Source: Isoetes taiwanensis (Eukaryota; Streptophyta; Lycopodiopsida; Isoetales; Isoetaceae). From it: a DNA stretch of 64,000 bases. The position numbers and the translations under genes are program-made. The number at the start of each line of letters is the position of its first letter. The first letter of the stretch is position 1. This document shows, in pieces, positions 10,986 to 22,684 of the stretch. Below the pieces are notes generated by a model that was given only the letters and a program-made list of their open reading frames with translations, was not told where the DNA came from and did not search any database. The stretch covers positions 1-64,000 of the forward strand of contig JAJEKV010000806.1 in assembly GCA_021234155.1 (NCBI GenBank), in the 5' to 3' direction.

Positions 10986-12890
10986 CTCCATGGATGATCA
11001 TCTTGACAAATTGGAGCAATCTTTTAAAAAATGTGATGAATCTAGTATCAGTTTGAATTCAGAAAAGCGCACTTTTTGTGTCACTTCCGGCGTCTTGTTG
11101 GCCATGTTGTGAGTAAAGATAGTATTACCACGGACCCTGCAAAAACCAGTTGCGTGCTTAAAGCTCAAGCCCCTTCAAACATCAAGGAAACACGTTCATT
11201 CCTGGGCAAGGTAAACTATTATGCAACCCTCATTCCAGGACTCGCTGCCATTGCAGATCCCACTCATAAACTCACGGGTGATGAATCCTCTTGGGCTTGG
11301 AATCCCCAGGCGGATGCAGCGTTTCAGAAATTAAAGGTTCTACTCACTTAAGCTCATGTTCTTGTTCCACCACACCGGGACAAACCCTTTCATGTTCATG
11401 TTGATGTCTCGGCTTTTGCCATTAGTGCTGTTCTTTCTCAAGAATATGATTCTCATGCTGACAAGCCTATTTGATATGCCAGCGTGAAACTCAATTCTGC
11501 CAAGAAAAATTATTTTGCCACGAAACGTGAGGCGCTTGGACTCATCTTCTGTGTGCAACGATTCCGTCATTATTTGTTGGGCAGCAAAATCAAGTTCTTT
11601 GTTGATCGCAAGCATTACTCTATCCGATCAACAAAACCACGCCCACGGGCTGCATTTCATGATGGGTACTGCTTCTTCAAGAGTTTGCTCTCTTCGAAAT
11701 CATTCATAAGGCTGGTAAGTCACATGTCTTTGCCTGATTATCTTTCACGCATTCACATATATGACCCATCCATGGGTGTTTCTGATGCTTTTCCTGACGC
11801 TCAACTCTTCTTGGTCACGGCCATGCCCCATTGGTTTCATGACTATCAGCAATATCTTCTCAATGGTGCCTTTCCGTCAGAAGATCCCACGTTCTCTCCT
11901 GAGAAGCTCCGATTACGCCGTCAACAATTTCTCCATGAAGTCTGTGACTACACCATGGCCATGGTCGCGCGACATCTCTATAAGCGTGGTAAGGATATGG
12001 TTTTGCGTCTGTCTGTTCTTTCGCATGAAGTCCCAGAGATTGTTCGCCAAGCCCATAAGGGCCTTGGTGGAGGACATTTTAGTGGTGATACTACGGTACG
12101 CAAAATTCTTCTAGCTGGCTATTTCTTGCCCACGCTCTTTAAAGACGCCCACACTCATGCACGCATTTGTGATGTCTGTCAGCGTGTGGGACGACCCACG
12201 GCCCGTGACGTTCTACCCTTAACTCTAGTTGCCACGCTATTACCCCTCAACAAATGGGGAATGGATTTTATTGGGCCCATGGATCTACCAGCGCTACACT
12301 CCCGTGCTCGCTATATCCTTGTTCTCACTAATTATGTCACCAAGTGGGCGAAGGCCTGTGCACTTCTTGATAACACTGCTACCAGCACGGCGAAAGTCCT
12401 TTACATGCATGTCATTACCTGCTTCGGCTGTCCCATGGAACCTTGTCAGTGATCGAGGTGTTCAGTTTGTTAATCAGACGATCAAAGAATTGACGGACTA
12501 TTTGCATATTCATAATCGGAAGAGTACTCCTTATTATCCACAAGGAAATGGCCTTGCCGAAAGCACAAACAAGATATTTATCAACATTTTGAAGAAAATT
12601 TGTGACGCTTCTAGAACTGATTAGCAGGAAAAATTACCTACGGTTTTGTGAGCCTGCAATACTAGTTACAAGATTGCCACTGGACAAACTCCATTTAAAT
12701 TTGTTTATGGTCAAGAAGCCTTAATGCCTTTTGATATGTTTTGCCATCTCTTTGTTTCCGCATTGCTACTGTGGATGATCCTCCTGCTGCTCTTCGAGGG
12801 CATGCTTATTAATTACAACAATTAGATGAGCTTCGCAGAGATGCTTATCTTCGAGTTCTTGCTGGACAACAATTAAGAAAATCCGGGGGA
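10986..12890 (+). pseudogene. Ty3/Gypsy pol remnant (RT end, RNase H, integrase)
   Basis: Translated segments show the end of the reverse transcriptase (FCVTSG...LLGHVVSKDSI, then SFLGKVNYY), RNase H (FHVHVDVSAFAISAVLSQ; KNYFATKREALGLIFCVQRF; HYLLGSKIKFFVD), an HHCC-type integrase zinc-finger region (HKGLGGGHFSGDTTVRKIL ... ICDVCQRVGR) and the integrase core (WGMDFIGPM; LVSDRGVQF; YYPQGNGLAES). Stops interrupt it near 11348 and 11473, a frameshift lies near 12435, and further stops follow 12620. The RT palm, protease, gag and both LTRs were not found. This is an old solo fragment. Confidence 0.92.
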
Positions 12891-12990
12891 AATCTGCTCG
12901 GCGGCGCCGCCAGCGGGAGCGGACGCGCTCCCGGATCTATCACTCGTGCGCGGCCAACGCTGGCAGTGCAGCCTCGCAGATTACCCTCTG
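12888..12990. other. GC-rich patch with stem-loop
   Basis: About 100 bp is far more GC-rich than its surroundings. It contains the palindrome GCGGCGCCGC and an 8-bp stem CGGGAGCG/CGCTCCCG with a 4-nt loop (12914-12933). It directly follows the Gypsy remnant, so it may be leftover element DNA. No open frame of note. Confidence 0.5.
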
Positions 12991-13216
12991 GAAAACCCTC
13001 GAGGGGTATTTTCCCTTATACATAATTATATGTTAGAGATATAGAAAGCAAACATACATTTTTTAGTTCATTAACATAGCAATGCATTCGAGTGTGATGG
13101 TTTAAACCTCCATTTAGTGAATGAAAAATCAATATGAGCCAAATACTTTGTTTGTAAAAGTGGATCATAGATTAATTCATTTGGTAAATTGTCATAGTGC
13201 CATTTTACTTTGAAGT

Positions 13217-16200
13217 TCAAGATAGATTTATGTGTGTCTCTGTAAGTTCAAGCATAAATCTCCCACATCCGTCTTTTGATTCAGGAGGGCAAAAACATAT
13301 TCCTTCCATTCTTGATTTGCCCCTATCACCAACAAGGATGCCTTTGAATAAAATATCTGGTATATTTGCCTTGTACCTCACTAGGATGGAAGCTTGAACG
13401 CTATCATGTTCCGGAAATAAAAAACCTATATGTGATAAAGAGATTAAGGACGTGCTTCAAGAGGAGAGAAATGACGTGGTCAAAATTCCCTAAAGTTGTT
13501 GCTTACCTTGGCAAAAGAAGTCCCCATGCGCGTCCTGGCCACTACCTTGTACTTGACCTTCATTTCTTAAGAACAATACTTTGGCACTAATTGAGATGGC
13601 ATTGGAACTTATTATATATTGCCCTTCCCACTTTTGCATCTCATACACTTGTTTAGAATTTGTACCTGTTTGTGCTTCTATCAACATAAATTGCCCTCTG
13701 CCACTGGGATTTATATTGCAATGCCTCAAATGCCTTGTAGCCCATGTGCCATTGATCTCATTGCCATCTATAACTATGCCCTCAAACACAATGGTTATAT
13801 TCTCCGAGTTATACAGTTTACTGAATTTTATGTTATTCTGTTTATCCAATTCCCCTGAAAATGAAACTACTTAATGGGATAAAGAACATTAACTTGAAAC
13901 TTTTATATATACAAGAACTTATCGTGGCCAAGGCCGCGAAACGTTTCTCTTTCCCAACATTTTGTATACACTCGTAACCTTATTCAGATCATATGATAGA
14001 TAATTCTTAATATTATTTCAATTTTATGGGATGTTTGGAAGGACACTAAAGCCCTTAGGCTAGGTCCAAGTGTGACAAATTTGAGGAAACCCTTGAAGCC
14101 TACCGTTGAAATCAAGAATTTCCGATATAGAAAAAAATTCTCAAGGAGGTTTTTTTGATAAAAAAAACTATATAATTCTCCACATTTTTCGGCTTGAAGT
14201 TCGTTTTTTTTTGCTTAATGCTCCTCGCTAGCTTAAATTTCGTAAGAAATTTACCTTTTTTAGTATAGAGTTTGTCTGAGTTTGTAGCTCTCGGCTAGGC
14301 CTATCTTAGAATTGTTGCCAAAAAATTTGAGGGCGCACCTCCCAATTTGGAAGAGCTTTCCTTTGTTCCACGTTTAGCATCTTTGGGTGTCTCAACTCAA
14401 TGATTAGCATCTTTGGGTGTACCATCTTGAACCAATTTATCATGTATACCTTGAAGAACTTGCTCATGAAGGGCACCAATGCCCCTAAATTAAAAATTCT
14501 CGGAAGAGCGGGGAGGATATTTCACCCAATTTCATACCTAGATAAATGCTGTAATTCTTTTTCCCTTCTAAGATTGTTAGAAAATCGCCATGTGACCTCC
14601 ATCACAATCACTCAAATTTAGCAAATAACCTTCCCCCTCTTCATTACATATGGTGAATGCTTCCTCGGAGGACATTTCTTAACGACCTGGCCAAGCACTT
14701 ACCCCAATGATGCCCTACCAGGGTTGCCCTTAAGGCCAAATTTGTCTAAGCATAATTTAGAAGGTCGGGCGAATAATAGAGTTGCAAGATTAGTTATGCT
14801 GGCGAATGTTTTCTAGACATGAATGTTTTTTATAGAAATCTAGGCGAATCATAGCCAATATTATTTTGCCAAGATTTAAGTGTCTTTATTTTTTCAAGTG
14901 CAATTTCTGTGGTGAAATTTTATTCACTAGCATCCATATTTAATCAAGGTTACAAATACATTATAACTATAGTTGCATGATGCAATACCACAACTTAACC
15001 TTTGCAAATGAGTAGATAAAACAAATCTATTAAAAGGGAGGTCTGTAAAATGCTCTCCAGTGCATCCTTAGAAGTATTTGAAACACAATAGCTACAAAAA
15101 TAACTCTTAAAATTATCATATGTATATGGATGGATATGAAGAATAGATTGGATCATGAAGAAAGCCTAGAATATTAGGCGATTCCTTCAGAAATATTTGA
15201 GAAGGAGGGTAGAGGATAAGGCGAATCCATAGTTATGACACTTAGTGGATGTGGCGAATTTTCAAGCGGAGTGAGATTTGTTTGTAGAAAAGTTGGCTAA
15301 TTTTATTTTTTTCATGTATAACGAGCCCTATTAAACCATAGCATCAAAATTTCTCGATACCCTTCAAAAATAGCCTTTTGGCGAACTTTCGTCCTTAAGG
15401 GCTACCCTGTGCCCTACACGGGAACATTACCCCTATCAAAAGGACCAACAACTAAGACCACACCATTTGATAAGAAATGTAGTGTTTGATGGCAGAGATC
15501 TAAGATGGGACACTTGTGAATGATCTCCCACTATGGAGTTCATATTTTGGAATGGAGCCACTTATCCCAAACCCACCCCCACATTCTTCTACTAGGTGAG
15601 TAGCCATAGCTATAGGGAGCAAATTCCAAATAATCACTTATCCCAAACCCAGCCTCCCCACATTCTTCCTAGTAGCCATAGCTAAAAGGAGCAAATCCTA
15701 AAGAATGTCCTTGGGAAATCCAATAAGGGTGGAACTATAAAGAGAATATTAGCATGGCAAATTTTAAAGGGTGCTTGATGGAGGACTGATTTTCCAAAAA
15801 TGTGGTTGATAAATGGGAAGCAGACTCAACTCAGAGTGGATAACCTACATTTATGGCCATATGGTTTGCTGGTTATATCTAACAGGTCCTAACAAGGGGT
15901 GAGGTCATTTAATAATCTCTTCTGTAAGGTGAAATAGAAATTTACCTAGGAGATAACAAATTAGCAAAAGCAAAACACGTCTAGCTGCTGGATGAGCCAT
16001 TTGTTAGCTTTTTCGTCACTCGTAGCTATGGCAGGCAGGGGAGAATGGGGCCTTCTCGTGAGCCAAGCTCATTCAATTGCACTGAAAACAATACTGCCAT
16101 ATGCATTAAGCTTTGATGCAGAAATAGCAGAATGATTCACCACCGGAGCAACCTTTTATGCTATCGTGCTTTTAGGATTGAATGGACAAAGCACAGCGAT

Positions 16201-18314
16201 TTGGAGCTCTTGCATGAATCGCCTGCGGCAGAACGTACTGTGTCTTACAGGTGCGCAGGTGTGGCAGTAATAAAAAATGCTTTGAAAAAAGGCTTTGTTG
16301 GTTGGTGTTGTCTGTAGTTCAGAACAGAGTAGCTCAGAACAGAGTAGCCGGCCGTTTCTTCTTAGCTTAGCTTGGCTTAGCTAGCTATGGAGCCATGCGG
16401 CGCCGTCATCTTGCGCCTTGTCTCCCTTGCTTTTCAAGGGTACCATAACCCCGCTTGCCCAGACTTTGGCTATGGCGATATAGTGTAGTCCACCCTTCTT
16501 CCCTTCCATTCAGTCTTTGTTGCCCTCTTTTAATTTCTTTCAAGCTCGCCTTTAGAAAATGCATGTTGGGGCTGCTTGAAACTGATTGAGTCGGTGGAAT
16601 ATTAAGATTGAACTGCGGTTTCTTTGTGTGTTTTAGTCGATTATTTCATGTTCTCTTAGTTCCGTTATTGGATCCAACAGAAGCGGATTTGGTAGTTTTG
16701 ACAGGAACTAAAATTGGAGTAATACTTCCCCTGAATATTGCTCGGAGAATGCAGCATTCTGACGGGCGACGAAATAAAACAGAAACAGCAGAATTTTGAA
16801 TCAAACAGCTCAAATTCGAAGACCCAGATCAAAATCATCACAGGCAAGAACAGAGAACAGATTTAGAGAAAGCAGCTCCAATTCCAAAAGAAATTTGGTC
16901 CGAAAAGAAATTTCGGATCAAACAGCTCAAATCCGAAGGACCCAATTCAAAATAATAGACCATACCGGATTCCAATGCCGCCGCCCTGTTGTAGAGGAGC
17001 TCCAGCTTGAATCAGTGCAAACAGGCGTGTAAATGCTGTGCAGATCTAAATTCCCAAATTCTTCATTCGATGCATAATCCATCACCTTTTTGGAACTCTA
17101 GACATTTTCAGGCTTTTCCAATCGCGGCATCCGCTTCCATGGCTATGGCAGTGCAAGGTTCAGTGAAGCATCTATATGCCATTGAATTCTGCGACGTCTC
17201 CAACACAAAGTGCTGACGTCATGGTCATTTTTTACTCTCTAGGTTCCATAGACAGGTGTCAATACCAGAGCTGCTCAAAAAAATATTACACCCTCAAACA
17301 AAAACAAAAAAGAAGACTGCATTATATATGTTAGGAAAAAGGGGGAGTCTACCTAGATACCTTCCAATATAAAACTTCCGGTGTCGTCTGTGCCATATCC
17401 ATGACAAGTTCCTTGAGGTGCAACATACATCTCTAAGTTGAGCTCGGCTATGATGTCGCCATCCATGTGCCCTTTCCATTGGTAAACCCTTGAAGCTTGT
17501 GATATCTACAAGGAAATCATTCTAGATAAGACAAGGTAATATTTTTATTTTGCAAAAGACCTGGTCAAACCTGGTGAGGACTAGAACAGATAGGTCGCTG
17601 TTCGAGACCAAGAGCGTCTTGGATGTGCCAAGCAATAGACCGAGTAGGGTCTTTGAAGATATGGCTGATCTCGTAGGGGGTAACAATTCCTTGGGTTCGA
17701 GATCTCATCTCAATCTGAGCTTTAGCATGGGGATCATCCTTGAAATAGATATTTGCGATACCTGGATGTTCATCGAAAAATTGATCCCAAAACAGCTCCC
17801 ATCTGATCTCGTGTGGATTGCACAAGCGGTATTTCCAGAACCTGCGAAGGTCCATGTGGTTGATGAGCTGATGAGGGCCAGAGGAGCTGGTTAGATGCAC
17901 CAAATCAGCGGTAAATTTGGTAACAACTCGGTCAAGCTGCTGCTCATAATCGCTGAGTGTGGATTGGTCTTCAGCCGCGCGGAAGGCCCGAGTGACAAAG
18001 AAGCTTTTCTGCCGCTTCTGGGCGAACCTCCACAGCCGATTCACAATGTCTGTTACTGCCTCCACATCAGCCACAAACATTGGTTTATTTTTTAGCTCTG
18101 CAGCATGCACTTGTATCATGCCTGCTACACCGAATGCCTTGTTAGCCATATTCGCCACTGATTCCCTCTGTTCCTTTGCCAGCTGATGACCCTCCACAAG
18201 TACTGCCGTGACCTTTATAAGTGATGCCACTGCTTGTATTGCCATATTTGCAGGCCAGGGCGTTATGCTTGCCCATGAAGACGCATCATTGCCAATTGCT
18301 ATCCAACCTCTCAT
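13217..18314 (-). CDS. Four-exon gene: predicted four-helix bundle, EF-hand-like segment, two repeated modules
   Basis: I do not recognise this gene by name. Exons on the minus strand are 17571-18314, 17361-17505, 13507-13854 and 13217-13425, with GT-AG introns in phases 0, 1 and 1; joining them gives 481 codons without a stop. An in-frame TAG lies two codons before the ATG. Residues ~25-145 look like an amphipathic helical bundle of the HeLo/MLKL/Cbl-N kind. Residues ~155-235 (FW at 159-160, RWELFW at 171-176, GIVTPYEI at 209-216) resemble the degenerate EF-hand that follows the bundle in Cbl. Two ~114-residue modules follow, each with WxG (258, 372), GxGxDxxGxF (284-293, 400-409) and a later FxG (320-322 in the first) and G-rich strand. 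The modules look beta-rich. No signal peptide or membrane segment is evident. Membrane-active or signalling roles are possible by analogy only. Confidence 0.7.
13855..17360 (-). other. 3.5-kb intron 2 of the unknown gene
   Basis: It is bounded by GAAG|GTATCT and TTTTCAG|GGG, both phase 1. The interior is AT-rich with no convincing exon. It includes a direct duplication at about 15560-15690 (units beginning CTTATCCCAAACCCA) and a short direct repeat near 14340-14420. At 16797-16960 there is a pair of GATCAAACAGCTCAAAT-like units. Parts of 16.0-17.2 kb could be an inserted element, but I saw no termini. Confidence 0.55.
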
Positions 18315-18318
18315 ATTC

Positions 18319-18490
18319 TCCTAGTCTCTAATGGACTCTAGAATTGCCTCAAATCCTCTTTAGCCTTCCCTACTAGTCTCTATAGACTCCAGAATTGCCC
18401 CAAATCCTCTTTAGCCTTCAGGATTTAGCCTTCCCTACTAGTCTCTATAGACCCCAGAATTGCCCCAAATCCTCTTTAGCCTTCCCTACG
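18319..18490. repeat. Three-copy tandem repeat upstream of the unknown gene
   Basis: Units of about 55-75 bp carry CTAGTCTCTATAGACTCCAG and CCCCAAATCCTCTTTAGCC. The first copy starts within a few bases of the gene's ATG, so the array occupies its 5' UTR or core promoter. Confidence 0.75.
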
Positions 18491-20218
18491 CGCCTTTCCC
18501 CCAAACCTCTCACGGTCCTCCCCAAGGAATAGCATATGTGTTTTTGGTCTCCGTGAACGATAAAATTCAATTCAACTTGAACTCAATTAAATTCAATTCA
18601 ACTTGAACTCAATTCTAAAGAAGAGCATATTAATAATCTCAAATTAATAATGCTTAAAACTACTAATTAACTAACAAATAACACGCCTTATCCACCCAGT
18701 ATTTTTTAGTGGCCCTCCGTTGGCCACACATTCACACTTTTTCAAACGCCAAAGTAGGATACACTCATGCCATGACCGAAGGGTAGTGGCCAGTTCAAAA
18801 CACAAACTTGTAATGTTTACATGTTTAGTAGCCAATTTGATATTTACTCAACTTTGCTAGGCATAGGTGTGACCAATTCAAAATTTTATATGTGATCAAA
18901 AGCATATTGAGGTAGCCAATTAGAACATAAAATATGCCATATTATATAATCTTAGCAACTTTGGAGTAAGATACCTTGGTTCTTGTGGCCCAACATCACG
19001 TTAACACTTTGCCTGAGAATATCAAGTAGACGTGGTTATGCCACTGGCTTTTGCTAAAATTATGCACACATATTCATCATCTATGCTTTGTTTAAAGTTT
19101 ATTTAAAGTGCAAGATCTTGAATGATTTTGTCCTAGATTCACTGTCTTTACATTGTTTGTGCAATATTTGAGAGTTAGAAAATAAATGTTCTAGAGAATA
19201 CCTAGCCAAGAGCAACTCTACTCAAAATCGTCAAATTGGCTTGCTCAATTTTGCTACCAAAGCATGTGGAGGAAATAAACATATATTTTAACTAAAGTGT
19301 ATCTGCCCATAACCAATTTGTTAAATGTAGCAAATACACGAGCTCATGGTTGCGCCAGTTCAGTTATTAGCAAGGATGTGTAAAAACTCGCCAAGCCAAA
19401 CTACTCCGTTATCTATCCTAGATGGGTAGTAGCGCGTTGTTACAAGCTAAGTAAAAATGTAGGGCGCATAAAAAATAACTATGGTGCTAGCAACTACTAG
19501 TTAGAACAATAAAAGTCCTAGACCCTACTTGGCCATGCTAGAATCAATAAAACACGTCTCACTAGCATAGCGTGTAAGAGGCAACTGGAATTCGAGTCAA
19601 TGCATGCCTTATGCTAATTAATAATGTTGACATCAACATTTGGAATTTTAGAACCACAACATTTATTAACAAGTTGTTGATGATAACCTAAAATAAAGGG
19701 AAGTTTGACATGTTCTTCTTGCCCACAGAATGGTAACGCATATTAAATAACAATAATGCATTATCAAAATGTTTTTACTTTACGTGTCATTTCTGTTGTC
19801 GGCATTCACAATGAGAACAAATTACAATTGGTATTTATGACTTATGTACTTGCGCTAACATGATGTAGAGGAAATTGTTCGATTTAGGTGTTGCAAATTC
19901 AATAGAGATGAGTTGGACCACATTATCTTTTTTTTGAATTACTAATAGAATTGAAGTAACTCAAATCAAAGTGAAGAATTTTGAAGCTATACTCCTTTGA
20001 ATTGCTGTGCATTTTTTATTTTTTGTTTAAGGTCCATACTAGACTAATCTTGTACAGATTAGCTAGCTATATCCCACTGCCTTGCGGCAGCCAAAGTGGA
20101 GGACACGTATAGGCAGTCTATGACAATTGCCATTTTAACTAAAAGTCTAGTTTTTTAAGGTAGCTTTGGGAATTTAAAAAAAAATGGGACAATTCGATAA
20201 TTTCCTCGTTTATAAGTA
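18491..20218. other. Intergenic AT-rich stretch
   Basis: No coding signal. A ~27-bp direct repeat (AATTCAACTTGAACTCAATT) lies near 18563-18615. The last ~100 bp (20100-20180) has an inverted copy at about 33385-33450. Confidence 0.45.
20108..20180 (+). repeat. Dispersed repeat, copy 1 (inverted copy near 33.4 kb)
   Basis: GCAGTCTATGACAATTGCC, followed by TTTTAACTAAAAGTCTAG and the following ~20 bp, is matched almost exactly in reverse complement at 33385-33446. It flanks the Helitron end here and the start of LINE 2 there. Confidence 0.75.
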
Positions 20219-20247
20219 CTAGTTATGGATGCCCGGCGTTGCCGGGC
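20219..20247 (-). mobile_element. Helitron 3' terminus
   Basis: Read on the minus strand, a GCCCGGC/GCCGGGC hairpin (20231-20247) with an AAC loop is followed after 11 nt by CTAG and a host T. Hairpin, 10-12-nt spacing, CTRR end and T target are the defining 3' features of plant Helitrons. The element would extend to higher coordinates; I could not find its 5' TC end or any Rep/helicase coding. Confidence 0.65.
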
Positions 20248-20727
20248 TTTAGCACCAACCTAAAAAGCATTTTGTAACCAAAATTGGCCTTGGAGAGCAA
20301 AGTGTAAGTTGTGTCAAATATGTAGCATATGTAGCATTATAACAGGGGGTTTCTTTTGTGTTTTTGTACGCTTTTTGGCATGGTTTTCATATGATTTCAC
20401 GGGCGTATTCACGTGGACATACTAAACGGTATTTCTAGAGTGCACCCATTTGTTAGCCATTGATTTTAAAGAAAAGGAAAATCGTGTGGTTGTGGGGCTT
20501 TTATTGTTTTAGGTTTGTCAAATATTAGGTTTTTGGTTTTGAATGATATTAGGGTTCGGATTTGGCATGTGGCATATCGGCGCAGGCATGGCCTTTATTG
20601 GCGGTTATGGCGAATGCGATTTGATGGAATTAAAATGGAAAAGGCGCTTGAAGATGCGGTACTTGATGTTCAATCCGGCAAGGAAGATCCTGGTTGCATG
20701 TTTGAAATCAAAAGGGGTTGAATTTAA

Positions 20728-20945
20728 ATGGGCAAATTGGGAGAAATTGAGATAAATTGCGACGTAATTGTGGTCGGATCTTGATCAAGCGGAGGAGTGG
20801 TAGCGAGGGAGCTTGCAAGCAGAGGATTCAAAGTGATTGTGTTAGAAAAGGGCAAATATTTTTCCCCGCCAAGACCTCTCTCCTTCTTGAAGGCCCTTCC
20901 ATGGCCAATATGTATGAAGGAGGCGACCTCTTAAGCACCCTCTGA
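20728..20945 (+). pseudogene. Long-chain fatty alcohol oxidase (GMC type) fragment, broken
   Basis: The translation starts MGKLGEIEINCDVIVVGS and continues, after a TGA in place of a glycine codon of the FAD-binding GxGxxGG loop, with SSGGVVARELASRGFKVIV and LEKGKYFSP. After a frameshift it reads LLEGPSMANMYEGGDLLSTL. These are the N-terminal landmarks of plant FAO-like GMC oxidoreductases: the Rossmann FAD site, then the LEGPSM block. The rest of the ~700-residue enzyme is missing. It lies ~500 bp inside the putative Helitron and may be captured DNA. Confidence 0.7.
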
Positions 20946-20949
20946 AAAA

Positions 20950-22680
20950 ATACGGTTGAAGTCAAGCTTCGGCGAAGAATACTGAGATCGGCTATGGCGA
21001 AAATGTAGCAGTCGAAACAATCGACCGCGAGAAACATGGCTTGTAGATCTTTGATCCGCCGGAGCGATTATTCCGGCAAAGCTGCAGAGCTGAAAAAATC
21101 CTCAAGAACCCTAATCTTGGGAGCAAATCGATCTTCAAGAATCCTAAGCTTGGGAGCAAATCTGGTAAATTCTTTAAAGCCCAAGGTGTGATTGCATCAA
21201 AGAGAAGGAAACCCACAATTGAAAATCGTAATCAATGCTAAATGCAACCGTGAAGTGGTTTGTGGGTCTTTCCAAACTCGGTTACAACTGCTAGAGAAGC
21301 GGCCTCAAGAACCCTAATATTGGCGGAATCTCCATATTCACCCAACCCAATTTGCATGGGGCTTTTTTCCGAAGGCCAAAAGGAAGGAAAATTTATGAAT
21401 TGGGAATCATGGCGGGGCCACCAAAGATTTAGATCCGGCAGGAGATTTCTGATATTGCACCCATGAAGCCCTTCGAGCTTGCATCTAGGCTTTCAAGCTC
21501 TGTCAGACCTGAAAAAAACGCCAGGGTAGAAACAGTATTTGAATCGACCCACAACCGGGTGGATTGACAACTACAAAAAGTCGCAAAACCCGAGCTCCAT
21601 CCGATAAACCATGGCTAACTAGAGCGACAAGAAATTTAACACTCCGCCCAAAAGAGGGCTGGCCTGAAAGAAAACGGTAGAAGCTTACTGGTTGAAACAA
21701 AAGAGGCTAATCTTTTGTCTGAGAAGATATTTGGGCAGAAAAATCCCTGCAAAGAGTTGTAGTGTGCTCTGGAGGGAAGCTGAACGAAGCTCAAGATCCT
21801 TTTCAGGCCACCACTTAAGGATATGGGATCGGGAGATAGACATTCTGCATATCAAAGGTAGGGCACTTTATATCATTGTGGGTGCATTTTTTTTCTGTAC
21901 AATTTTGTTCAAGTTAGAATGTCTGTTTGTTGTTATCAACAGAGATTGCTAAGGACTGATTGCTAAGGACTGAGCAACCAAGTGTCGTTGCACCAGGCAA
22001 TCATGTCCTCAAAGATGATGCAGCAGCAGGTATGCCTATACCCAAACACACTGTTTTGGGCCTTCTTCAAGAGTGCACAAAACTCCAAGACCTGTGGAAG
22101 TCAGCAGGCAGTTGTACAGTTTGATGGTTTATAATTCATTAGATTTTGTTTCTCTTGTCTTCTAGAAACAACCATTAGGGATTGCCCAACTTTGTTATAA
22201 ACTACTGTGACATTGCCATAATGTAGTTTTTCCAGAGAAGAATTTGCAATCTTGGCAGTTCGGGGATGATTATAAATTAAATCTTGTTTTTGATCCTATT
22301 AATATTGTTATTTGTGGATGCCAATGCCGTTATGATTGCCATTTCTTCTGTATTCATGCTCCCTCTTTGTAGAATTAAATTTGTTTTGCATATGCCATAT
22401 GCTTATGAATGCTTGCTATGGCAAAACAGGCTTGCATTGATACCAGCACATGTTACCATATGCACTAGCATATGCATGACAATGTGCAGTTTACAATAGA
22501 AGGGGGTATTTATTTTGATAGTTTGGGGGTATTTATTTTGATAGTTGATTTCCTTGAACTAGTGGTACTGGCTTTATTTATGTTTGCGTTAGTTAGGGCC
22601 TTCGTGTTTGCGTTAGTTAGGGCCCGAAGGGCCCAAATTTTTTTTTAATATAACAATCAACACACAACTACCAGTAACAT
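20950..22680. other. Gene-free stretch, possibly Helitron interior
   Basis: Scattered short open frames only. A 21-bp direct repeat (GGGGGTATTTATTTTGATAG) occurs at about 22503-22548 and a second direct repeat (GTTTGCGTTAGTTAGGGCC) at about 22582-22623. Confidence 0.4.
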
Positions 22681-22684
22681 TATT

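Noticed and set aside
17294-17479. Minus-strand open frame of 61 codons read in its own frame
   Set aside because: The neighbouring frame is the real exon 2 (17361-17505), with matching splice sites and module motifs.
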